Shown: piece by piece, positions 25,359 to 32,884 of the stretch
How positions within the stretch are numbered: position 1 is the stretch's first letter
How the letters are laid out: every line of letters starts with the position of its first letter
DNA from: Actinomycetota bacterium
Lineage (GTDB): Bacteria; Planctomycetota; Phycisphaerae; JAACET01
Assembly (NCBI GenBank): GCA_011682385.1
Contig: JAACET010000010.1
Location: 1-35,240 of the forward strand
DNA length: 35,240 nt
Direction of reading: 5' to 3'
Notes under the pieces: model-generated
Database searches by the model: none
Told to the model about the DNA's origin: nothing
The model's input: only the letters and a program-made list of their open reading frames with translations
Made by a program: the position numbers and the translations under genes

Positions 25359-26018
25359 GTGAGGCCAAGCAGATTCATAGGTCTGGGCGTACTCTGTAGC
25401 GTGATCCTGGTGAACCTGATGGGCTGTAGATCGGGGGCCTGGCGAAAAATCCACATTGGGCAAACGACAAGGGCACAAATCGAGAACATCTTCCAAACGT
25501 CCATTGGACCGAAAGAACGCTATATATACGGCCTGTCCAAAGACGAGCTGTCCGGAAACAAAACGCTGATTATGGCCAGCCTGGATAACAACGGCGTGGC
25601 CATAGGCAAATACTACTGGCACTGGGAACCGCAGCCGACGTTCGAACTGCTGGAAAAAGACAGTTGGCACATCTACCTGGAAACACGAATAGCACCATTG
25701 GAACTTCAAGGATTCAGCCCGACAGCAGAGTCTCGTGAAGAAGCAATCCTGGAACACTTCGGTCAGCTGCTGTTCGATACTTCACGACAGTTCGACCATC
25801 TTAATGAGGTGGCTGAGATAATGACGAAGATGAACCAAATCCTGGCCATGGCGATAAATCAGTATGGCCGGCAAACAAAGGGTCACAGCGTGCTGGACAA
25901 AGGCGGCCTTGCCTTCGACGGCCAAGGCTACGGTAACAAGTGCAGCATGGCATTAAAGGTCGTCGACGAGAACAGAGGATTGTACCGGCTGACATTGAAA
26001 GGCAGAATTGAGAATTGA
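25359..26018 (+). CDS. Putative lipoprotein of unknown function
   Basis: A 219-residue protein with a GTG start (AGGA five bases upstream). It has a clear lipoprotein signal: basic N-terminus, hydrophobic stretch and lipobox 'VNLMGC', with Cys at about residue 23. The mature part begins 'WRKIHIGQTTRAQIENIF', which faintly recalls the start of SmpA/BamE-type domains ('I..G.t...v'), but the rest does not obviously fit that family. It lies 13 bp after proB, and its 3' end overlaps the signal peptidase start by 11 bp, so the genes are probably translationally coupled. It may be an envelope lipoprotein made together with that peptidase. Function not assigned. Confidence 0.65.
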   Translation: MRPSRFIGLGVLCSVILVNLMGCRSGAWRKIHIGQTTRAQIENIFQTSIGPKERYIYGLSKDELSGNKTLIMASLDNNGVAIGKYYWHWEPQPTFELLEKDSWHIYLETRIAPLELQGFSPTAESREEAILEHFGQLLFDTSRQFDHLNEVAEIMTKMNQILAMAINQYGRQTKGHSVLDKGGLAFDGQGYGNKCSMALKVVDENRGLYRLTLKGRIEN

Positions 26019-27654
26019 AAAGCCAAAAGAAATACAAACAGGCCAAAACTGGACAGGAGCATCCGAACGGGAGCGGCTGTGCACAGCCGTGGCCTGCTGG
26101 CTGGCGTCACTGACCTTTGCCGGGCCGGGACAATGGCTGAGCGGACGCGGAATCCAAGCGGTATTATGGTTTGCAGGTGAGCTGGCCCTGGTGGGGCTGT
26201 GGCTGCTGACGGGGAGCAAAGGAAATAAATGGCCCATGGTCGGGGCAACGGCAGCACTGGGGCTGTATCATCTGGCCGGCTGGGTGTCGGCGGCACGGGC
26301 CGGCTGGCGGTTCCATAAGGTGATCCTGGAAAGCTCCGTCTCGCGCATCCTGGTGATGGCGGCACTGGTGTTTGTGGCACCACTGCCGGCAGTTATGCTG
26401 GTCTATGGGCCGGGACGAACGTCGTTGGCGACAGAATATGGAATATCGGAAGGATCAATGGCCACGGCTCTGCTGGGCCAACACGCAAACCTGAGATGCC
26501 AAAGGTGCGGCTATGAGTTTGCAGTAGGTTTGCCGGTCAGTCCAAAAGACTATATCATCGGCGAAGAATTACGCTGTCCAATGTGCGGCAACTGTGACTT
26601 CGGAACAAACAAAGGAAAATTCCTGAGAGGAGATAGAATCTTAACCAGCAAACGGCTGGTACCGAAGCGATGGGACCTGCTGCTGTTCCGCTCACCAACA
26701 GGCTTGACAGACCTACTGCTCAAACGGGTGGTAGGGCTGGAAGGGGAAGAACTGGAAATCATCGACGGCGATATATTCATCAACTCACAACTGGTATCCA
26801 AGCCAGCGATGGCCTACGAAGAAATGTGGCTGACTGTAAACGATACGAAATATCGGGCGAAAAGAACACATCATCCGAAACTGCAATGGCGACCAGGCAA
26901 AAAAAACCAAGCGCAGCAGATGGCCGAACAAGGTTGGCTGTTCGAGGCTGCCAAAGACTCTGGGCAATCATTAGAGCTGAACGGCGAACTGACGGACGCT
27001 ATGATCTATAATATCAACAGCATACAATATATCCGTCCGGAGCCGATACACGATGTAAGACTTGAGGTAAATGTGTCAAAACTGCAAGGCCACGGAGAAC
27101 TGAACCTGGTCTGGGAACACGCGGGCACAAAAGTGCTAGGAATACTCGAAACCAACGGCCAAGCGAGACTGAGAATCGAATGGGTGGGCCAAGATCGACC
27201 GTCAGATACGACCGTGGCCGATGGCCGGCATAACAGAGCAAATACAAAACTGATGCTAATCGTGCGAGACGGATACGCCTATCTGTACGCCAACGGAAAA
27301 GAACTGTGCCAAAGGGCTGTCGGGCCGTTCGAGGCCCAGATCGCACGCTACCGTGTGCGGGAAGCGTGCCGACTGAAAATCACAGCCAATAACTGCCAAG
27401 GCAAAATCTCTCGAATACGACTGGACAGAGACGTACACTACAGGGCGGTACATCCGCAGGCGGTAAGAATCAGCCCGGGACATTACTACGTGCTGGGCGA
27501 TAATAGTGCAGTCAGCAGCGATTCGCGGCTGGGTTGGCGTATGTATCCGGGCCTGGCAGGCTGGGATGAGCCAAGGCTGGTGCCGGCTGAGTTCACCGAA
27601 GGTGTGGTAACGTGGCTGTATTGGCCGTTGGCTCGAATGCGCAGCTTTCGGTAA
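26008..27654 (+). CDS. lepB: Signal peptidase I with zinc-ribbon and large beta-rich insertions
   Basis: A 548-residue protein with type I signal peptidase signatures. Three hydrophobic segments (~23-70, 76-96, 110-134) precede the catalytic-serine box 'ISEGSMATALLG' (Ser150). A four-cysteine zinc ribbon follows at once ('CQRCGYEF', then 'RCPMCGNCDF'). Box C is 'GDRILTSKR', box D with the general-base Lys239 is 'LLKRVVGLEGEEL', and box E is 'YVLGDNSAVSSDSRLG' near 496. Between boxes D and E lie about 225 residues of predicted beta strands ('LEVNVSKLQGHGELNLVWE', 'LIVRDGYAYLYANGKEL', 'ISRIRLDRDVHY'), resembling a LamG/DUF1080-like sandwich. It should remove signal peptides on the outer membrane face. 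Start: TTG with AAAGG five bases upstream, overlapping the lipoprotein gene. Confidence 0.85.
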   Translation: MRIEKPKEIQTGQNWTGASERERLCTAVACWLASLTFAGPGQWLSGRGIQAVLWFAGELALVGLWLLTGSKGNKWPMVGATAALGLYHLAGWVSAARAGWRFHKVILESSVSRILVMAALVFVAPLPAVMLVYGPGRTSLATEYGISEGSMATALLGQHANLRCQRCGYEFAVGLPVSPKDYIIGEELRCPMCGNCDFGTNKGKFLRGDRILTSKRLVPKRWDLLLFRSPTGLTDLLLKRVVGLEGEELEIIDGDIFINSQLVSKPAMAYEEMWLTVNDTKYRAKRTHHPKLQWRPGKKNQAQQMAEQGWLFEAAKDSGQSLELNGELTDAMIYNINSIQYIRPEPIHDVRLEVNVSKLQGHGELNLVWEHAGTKVLGILETNGQARLRIEWVGQDRPSDTTVADGRHNRANTKLMLIVRDGYAYLYANGKELCQRAVGPFEAQIARYRVREACRLKITANNCQGKISRIRLDRDVHYRAVHPQAVRISPGHYYVLGDNSAVSSDSRLGWRMYPGLAGWDEPRLVPAEFTEGVVTWLYWPLARMRSFR

Positions 27655-27686
27655 AAAAAACAGGCTTGATGCGTGAGGCTTGAGAC

Positions 27687-27835
27687 CTGATACCGTTTCA
27701 GATTAATTAATGCGCTCGCGCAAATCAACCGTTGGGATTCAGACAAGCATCTTGGCCTCCCAGGGCACAATGATACACACAGAAATCGCCACTTTCAGCC
27801 CAGCGAGCGCATGAATTAAACGGAAATGATATCAG
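27687..27835. mobile_element. 149-bp MITE-like inverted-repeat element
   Basis: 34-bp terminal arms at 27687-27720 and 27802-27835 are inverted repeats matching at 28 of 34 positions (outer 'CTGATA', inner 'ATGCGCTCGC'). About 80 bp lie between them. No transposase is inside. The right end coincides exactly with the point where the neighbouring IS630 transposase loses family similarity, so the element probably inserted into or recombined with that gene. No clear target-site duplication is visible. It could alternatively be a long structured RNA or a terminator-like palindrome. Confidence 0.55.
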
Positions 27836-28448
27836 TTGTTGCTGAACGTAAGCCAAAAACAGCTCGCCGTTGATGGCCCCGTCCACGACCAGCGGCGCGG
27901 TCAGCCCCTCTACCCGCAAGGCCGCCAGGAAAGTCGTGGTTTGCCAGTGGCCCTGCGGAGCGTGATCGACCAGCCCTTGTCCACGCGCTGCGCGGCCCCG
28001 AAGCCGTGTCATGTTTGTTTTGGTCCAGGTTTCATCGAGAAAAACAAACTTTCTCGGGTCCAGTCCCAGAATCTCCGCACGCCAATAGGCTTGATGCTCG
28101 GCCACGTGGAGCACTTTTTTTTAGGGTTACGCCAAGATCGCGTAACGCTCTCCACAGCGTTGTGATGCTCACGCCAAGGCCCAGCTTTTGTTTCAGTTCC
28201 TCCAAGGTGGCGTCCGGAACCGCATCGATAAGTTCGCGAAGTCGGTTCTCGTGAGCAGCCAATTTAGGTTTTGGCCCAGTGCGTCCCCGACGAGGCTCAA
28301 TGCACCTGGTCTCTTTGCGTTGCCGAAGTAACTTGTAGAGCCAACGCTCGGAAACCCGATACCGATCAGCCAAATTCACCAGCCGCACTCCATTGTCGTA
28401 GTCAGCCAAAACGCGTAACCGCAAATCCGTTGAATATGCTTTTGCCAT
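27836..28448 (-). mobile_element. Truncated IS630-family transposase in two frames
   Basis: Two overlapping minus-strand ORFs make up the N-terminal two thirds of an IS630-type transposase. ORF A (28448-28032) has the HTH region ('YSTDLRLRVLADYDNG', 'RVSERWLYKLLR') and 'TLEELKQKLGLGVSITTLW'. ORF B (from 28114) continues with 'FVFLDETWTKTNMTRLRGRA' (first catalytic Asp), 'GHWQTTTFLAALR' and 'VVDGAINGELFLAYVQQQL'. The second Asp and the Glu of the DDE triad are missing; the sequence after 'QQQL' belongs to the inverted-repeat element. The frames meet at a run of eight A (28115-28122). In intact relatives such runs can allow frameshifting, but this copy is dead because its C-terminus is gone. 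Terminal repeats were not identified. Confidence 0.85.
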
Positions 28449-28526
28449 GACAGAATCCGCCTTTCTGTTATGGTTATCGGCTTTCCCCCAGATTCTCCTG
28501 AATACTAATTCGAAAAACGCTCTAGC

Positions 28527-28618
28527 GACAGATTACACAGATTACAAGAGGAACACAGAAAAACCAATTAGGAATGGGGCAATGCCCCTTTGACGCTGAT
28601 TACGCAGATTTCGCTGAA
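28527..28618. repeat. Dispersed CAGATTAC-type repeat and small hairpin
   Basis: CAGATTACACAGATTACA at 28529-28546 and GCTGATTACGCAGATTTCGC near 28595 are variants of the same short word seen after secA (22769-22801). Between them GGGGC-AAT-GCCCC (28576-28588) forms a small perfect hairpin. The stretch lies between the IS remnant and the EF-G-like gene and holds no gene. Confidence 0.55.
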
Positions 28619-28630
28619 GACGAAAAGAGA

Positions 28631-28649
28631 CCCCCGGTGAAACCGGGGG
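28631..28649. repeat. CCCCCGGT-GAA-ACCGGGGG hairpin, copy 1
   Basis: A perfect 8-bp GC-rich stem with a 3-nt GAA loop, followed by a TAAATA word. A near-identical copy occurs at 32767-32783. It stands 127 bp upstream of the EF-G-like gene. Repetition of stem, loop and flanking TAAATA suggests a dispersed repeat family and not a chance terminator; there is no T-run. Confidence 0.6.
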
Positions 28650-28775
28650 ATAAATATAACGTGATCCACAGAACCTTAATGCAGCCTGGTGTTTTTTTCC
28701 CTCTTGCCCCGTCCGGCGAGCCAGAATATACTGCTGTTTTAGGAATTTGCATTGAGTTGCAGTTTGGAGGCCAGA

Positions 28776-30811
28776 ATGACCGAGTATGGCACGGGCGACA
28801 TCCGGAACTTTGTGCTCGTCGGACACAGCGGGGCAGGAAAGACCTCATTGGCTGAGGCACTACTGCATACGGCTGGGCAAAGCAACCGGCTGGGCAGCGT
28901 AGATGAAGGCACCAGCATCTTCGATGCCGACGAAGAAGAAAAACAACGAAAGTGCAGCGTCGATCCGGGGTTCGGACATCTTCTCTGGAAGGACAAAACC
29001 ATAAACCTGATCGATACGCCGGGCTTTCCGGATTTCTCCGGCGGGGCACTGCCCAGCCTCGCGGCAGCAGAAACCGCAGTGCTGATGATAAGCGCACCGG
29101 CTGGGATAGAAATCAATACGCGAAAAATGTTTCACGCGGCTGGCGATAGGAAACTGGCCAGAATTATCATCATTAACAAAATAGACGCAGATAACCTGAA
29201 CCTGCCCGAACTGCTCAAAGCAATCAGACAGCAATTCGGCAGTCAATGTCGGGTGCTGAATCTGCCCTCGGCAGACGGCAAATCACTGATAGATTGCTTC
29301 GGGCAAACCGAAGGTGAAACGGCCTTCGGGGACGTGAGCCAAGCACATACCGAACTGGTCGAAAGCATAGTCGAAGTGGACGACGACCTGACCGAAGCGT
29401 ACCTGGGCGGCGAAGAACTCAGTAGAGAACAATTGACCGAAGCCTTTACCAAAGCATTGGTGGCTGGCACGGTAATACCCGTGATGTTCGCGTCGACCCG
29501 GGAAGAACTGGGAGCTAAGGAGCTACTGGATGTATTGGCTGACTATGGGCCCAATCCACTACAAGGGGCTGGGGCTGAGTTGATCGGCGAAGACGGGTCC
29601 AGCGAACATATCTCGCCGGAACCAGACGCAAAGGTACTGGCCCAAGTCGTGCGAGTAAGCGCAGATCCAAAGAGCAATATCCGCAATGCAATCATCCGGG
29701 TCTTCAGCGGAACTCTACGCTCAGGAGATAATATCTTCGTAGATGACAACAAACGCGCCCAACGAACCGGACATCTGCTGAAACTCCAAGGAAACAACAC
29801 AGAGGAGATCGAACGGCTGGTGCCGGGAGATATAGGAGTATTGGCTAAACTCGAAGAGGTACGCACCGGCTCAACCATCAAAAATCAAGCTGGGCCGGAA
29901 AAAATCAAAACAGTAAAAACAACCGAGCCCTTGTACTCCCTGGCCATCGAACCCAAGAGCCGTGGAGACGAACAAAAAATATCCGAGACTATGAGCAGGT
30001 TGGCTGAGGAGGATCCAACCTTCAGGGTAACTCGTGACAGCCAAACCGGTGAACTGGTCATCTCCGGATTGGGCGATCTGCACCTGAGAGTAGTCCTGAG
30101 CCGTATGAAACAACGTTTCAAACTGGATATGCTGACCAAGCCACCAAAAATCCCCTACAGGGAAACAATTATGGGGACGGCTAAATATATCGAGTACACC
30201 CATAAAAAACAAAGCGGCGGCGCAGGCCAGTTCGCCAAGGTCTTCGTCGATCTGGAGCCAAACGAACGCGGGGCAGGTTACGAATTCATCGACAAGATAT
30301 TCGCCGCTCCATCGATCAGGCTTTTCGGCCGAGCGTGGATAAAGGTATCAAAGCTCAAATGCCCAAAGGCGTGTTGGCGGGCTATCCGGTCGTAGATGTC
30401 AAGGTGTCACTGGTCGACGGTAAAACGCATCCGGTGGACTCCAAAGATATAGCCTTTCAAATAGCCGGACGAGAGGTCTTCAAAAAGGCCTTCCTGAAAG
30501 CTAAGCCGGTACTGCTGGAACCCATTGTCAATATCGAGGTGACCGTGCCTATGGATTTCGTCGGGGATATTGCCCGCGACATCTCCGGCAAACGTGGACG
30601 TATCGAAGGCCAAGACGTTCTGCCGGGGAATATGGCGGTAATCCGAGGGCACGTGCCGCTGGCTGAGGTGGCTCAGTATAACTCTCAGCTAAAGAGCGTG
30701 ACCGGCGGACAAGGCAGTTATACAATCGAACTGAGTCACTACGAAATGGTACCACCAAACGTACAACAGCAGATAGTGGCTCAATATAAGCCCAAAGAGG
30801 AATCGGACTAG
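28776..30811 (+). pseudogene. EF-G-like translational GTPase, interrupted by a one-base frameshift
   Basis: Two track ORFs are pieces of one EF-G-like protein of about 678 residues. The ATG at 28776 has GGAGG five bases upstream. The G domain shows 'LVGHSGAGKTS' (P-loop), 'LIDTPGFPDFSG' (G3) and 'IINKIDADN' (G4). The usual switch I 'RGITI' is replaced by 'RKCSV', as in the EF-G-like paralogue group (TM_1651/FusA2 type) and unlike canonical FusA. Domains II-V continue to 'QDVLPGNMAVIRGHVPLAE' and 'SYTIELSHYEMVPP'. At 30302-30305 a codon of the expected 'F-G-[GR]-S-I' has lost one base; restoring it joins the frames. Either the gene is inactivated or the base is an assembly error. yacL-like and ispD follow. 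Confidence 0.88.
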
Positions 30812-30927
30812 GTAAATCCCGATTCGCGGGCTGACCAACAGAGCCGGATTGTTTAATATTTTATCAGAAATCGTTACCGGCTCCATTCATATCTATCATC
30901 TGCCCAGAAGCGGAAGGAGCACACATT

Positions 30928-31998
30928 ATGCTTTTATTACATATTCTGCGAGGAGTGTTCGTACTTATCGTAGCATCTATAGCCTTTCTGTACGCAGACC
31001 AAGTGCCGGGGATGAAAGAAAAACCGGAAGCGTCCATCCTCTTTGCCGTGATGGGGGCCTTCCTGATCATCGTGGTAGATATGGTCTGGCCCAGAAAAAG
31101 CCTGCGAGCATTGGCGGGGGTGCTTTTCGGACTATTGGCCGGTATGCTGGTAACCTATGTGTTCAGCCTAATCGCCAGCTTCCTGGCCAGCGTGTTTATG
31201 CCCTCCATAGAAATCGGAGATAATCCGCGAACCGCGCTGCAATTCATAAAATTCATGGTCGGTGCGGTCAGCTGCTATGTAACCATCAGCTTTGTCATGC
31301 AGACCAAAGATGATTTCCGCTTTGTAATTCCCTACGTGGAATTCTCGCGGCAGACCAAAGGGGGCAGGCCCTTCCTGCTGGATACCTCGGTAATTATCGA
31401 CGGACGCATCGCTGATATCTGCAAGACCGGAGTCATCGAAAGCGAAGTGATAATCCCGCGCTTTGTGTTGCAGGAACTACAGAATATCGCAGATTCGTCT
31501 GATAGGATGAAAAGAAAACGCGGACGAAGGGGACTGGACGTACTGAATACCATGCAGGCAGACAAAAGCATCGATTTGGTGATACGTGAGCTGGGACCTT
31601 CTGCCGGCCAGGAGAAAGGTACGGTTGATGAGCGGCTGGTAGAGGCGGCAAAAATAATCGACGGGCGTCTGGTAACCACAGACTATAATCTTAACAAGAT
31701 CGCTCGACTGCGCGGCGTGGAAGTAATAAACATCAACGACCTGGCCAATGCCCTCAAGCCGGTCTTTCTGCCGGGGGAAGGGCTGAAACTCAAGATCGTA
31801 AAAGCTGGCGAAGAGCCCGGTCAAGGGGTGGGATATCTGGACGACGGTACCATGGTGGTGGTAGAACAGGCCAAAGATCGTATCGGCAAAACAGTAGATG
31901 TGTTGGTCACCAGTGCCCTGCAAACGTCCGCAGGTAGGCTGATCTTCGGCAAACTTAGCGATGGCGGCAACCAACACAACAGCCATCGGCGCAGCTAA
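30928..31998 (+). CDS. Membrane-anchored PIN-TRAM domain protein (YacL-like)
   Basis: A 356-residue protein. Four hydrophobic segments in residues 1-125 anchor it in the membrane. A PIN nuclease-like domain starts 'PFLLDTSVIIDGRIADI' (D152), continues with 'IIPRFVLQELQNIAD' (E183), 'GTVDERLVEAAK' (D234) and 'LVTTDYNLNKIA' (D252), so the four acidic residues of an active PIN domain are all present. A C-terminal TRAM domain (~282-345, 'GVGYLDDGTMVVVEQAKD', 'VLVTSALQTSAGRLIFG') probably binds RNA. Family members such as B. subtilis YacL lie near ispD, as here: ispD begins 38 bp downstream. A membrane-tethered RNase role is plausible. Start: ATG with AAGGAG eight bases upstream. Confidence 0.9.
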   Translation: MLLLHILRGVFVLIVASIAFLYADQVPGMKEKPEASILFAVMGAFLIIVVDMVWPRKSLRALAGVLFGLLAGMLVTYVFSLIASFLASVFMPSIEIGDNPRTALQFIKFMVGAVSCYVTISFVMQTKDDFRFVIPYVEFSRQTKGGRPFLLDTSVIIDGRIADICKTGVIESEVIIPRFVLQELQNIADSSDRMKRKRGRRGLDVLNTMQADKSIDLVIRELGPSAGQEKGTVDERLVEAAKIIDGRLVTTDYNLNKIARLRGVEVININDLANALKPVFLPGEGLKLKIVKAGEEPGQGVGYLDDGTMVVVEQAKDRIGKTVDVLVTSALQTSAGRLIFGKLSDGGNQHNSHRRS

Positions 31999-32036
31999 GT
32001 TTAGGTGTTTATTAAAACCCCTTGCGGCTAACTTCA

Positions 32037-32720
32037 ATGGCTAAGATATGTCTGATTATTGCCGGGGCGGGACGGTCGAGCCGATTTGCCGGGGTCATCG
32101 GGAAAATCTATGTACCCATAGGCCCTAAACCCGTGTTCCTCTGGACACTCGACTGCTTCAGGGACTTCGGCGAAATAACCCAAAGGCTGTTGATAGTCAG
32201 AGCAGAGGAATTGGACGACGTCGCTAAGCAATGGGGGGCAGAGCTAAAAAAACGGAAAGTGCAGCTCGTCGGGGGCGGCCAGCGGCGGTTCGACAGCGTG
32301 CAGGCAGGCCTGGCAGCAGTGGATCCGTCCGTCGATCTGGTGGCAGTACACGATGCAGCCAGGCCAACAGTGGGACAACAAAGCATTGCCGAGGCATTCG
32401 AAAAGGCAAAACAAACGGGGGCGGCAATCGTAGCTCAACAGGTAAACCAGACCCTGAAACTAGCTGATTCAAACGGTTGTGTCAGTCATGTGAGCAACCG
32501 CGAGAAGTATTGGCTGGCTCAAACGCCGCAAGTCTTTGATCGGGAGTTGCTCACAAAAGCGTATGCCGCGTGGGGGTCCAATCAGAACGAGGTCACGGAT
32601 GATGCCCAAGTGGTTCAGGCCTACGGACACAAAGTGCACGTTGTAGCGGGGGGGGTAGGAAATATAAAAATCACCACGCCCGAGGACCTAAAACTCGTCC
32701 AGGCAGTTCTACTGGATTAA
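32037..32720 (+). CDS. ispD: 2-C-methyl-D-erythritol 4-phosphate cytidylyltransferase
   Basis: A 227-residue nucleotidyltransferase that makes CDP-ME in the MEP isoprenoid pathway. The N-terminal CTP-binding loop reads 'CLIIAGAGRSSRFAGVIGK', a variant of the usual AAGxGxRMG...K. The family signature 'LVAVHDAARPTV' is intact, as are 'REKYWLAQTPQVF' (substrate-binding region), 'EVTDDAQVVQAYG' and the C-terminal 'NIKITTPEDLKL'. The ATG at 32037 is preferred to the track's TTG 15 bases earlier, although no good SD is visible, suggesting coupling to the YacL-like gene just upstream. It is the last gene of the plus-strand group. Confidence 0.93.
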   Translation: MAKICLIIAGAGRSSRFAGVIGKIYVPIGPKPVFLWTLDCFRDFGEITQRLLIVRAEELDDVAKQWGAELKKRKVQLVGGGQRRFDSVQAGLAAVDPSVDLVAVHDAARPTVGQQSIAEAFEKAKQTGAAIVAQQVNQTLKLADSNGCVSHVSNREKYWLAQTPQVFDRELLTKAYAAWGSNQNEVTDDAQVVQAYGHKVHVVAGGVGNIKITTPEDLKLVQAVLLD

Positions 32721-32766
32721 TAATAAGAAAAGCTTGATGCCTAGGGCTCAGTACTTTGAAGAAACC

Positions 32767-32783
32767 CCCCGGTGAAACCGGGG
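32767..32783. terminator. CCCCGGT-GAA-ACCGGGG hairpin, copy 2 (possible bidirectional terminator)
   Basis: A perfect 7-bp stem with the same GAA loop and nearby TAAATA as the copy at 28631. It lies between the convergent ispD and lptB genes, where a bidirectional terminator would be expected. No T-run follows, so terminator function is inferred from position only. Confidence 0.45.
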
Positions 32784-32805
32784 TCTAAATAAAAAGAAGG
32801 TCTGG

Positions 32806-32849
32806 ATTCCGCATCAAGCATGCCCTCAACTCGATTGGGGGTGCGGAAT
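32806..32849. repeat. ATTCCGCA...TGCGGAAT dispersed-type hairpin
   Basis: An 8-bp perfect inverted repeat with a 28-nt loop, in a context (CTGGATTCCGCATCAAGC ... TGCGGAATGACGG) of a kind commonly seen as dispersed intergenic repeats in many bacteria. It lies in the convergent gap before lptB and may aid termination. Confidence 0.45.
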
Positions 32850-32884
32850 GACGGAAATACACGCCACGGAACGCTCGAAGGATC

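Noticed and set aside
28576-28588. GGGGC-AAT-GCCCC hairpin as an intrinsic terminator
   Set aside because: The stem is only 5 bp with two T after it, and no gene ends nearby; listed only as part of the repeat region.
30335-30811. 158-codon ORF as an independent gene
   Set aside because: It is the C-terminal part of the EF-G-like protein in a shifted frame, without its own SD.
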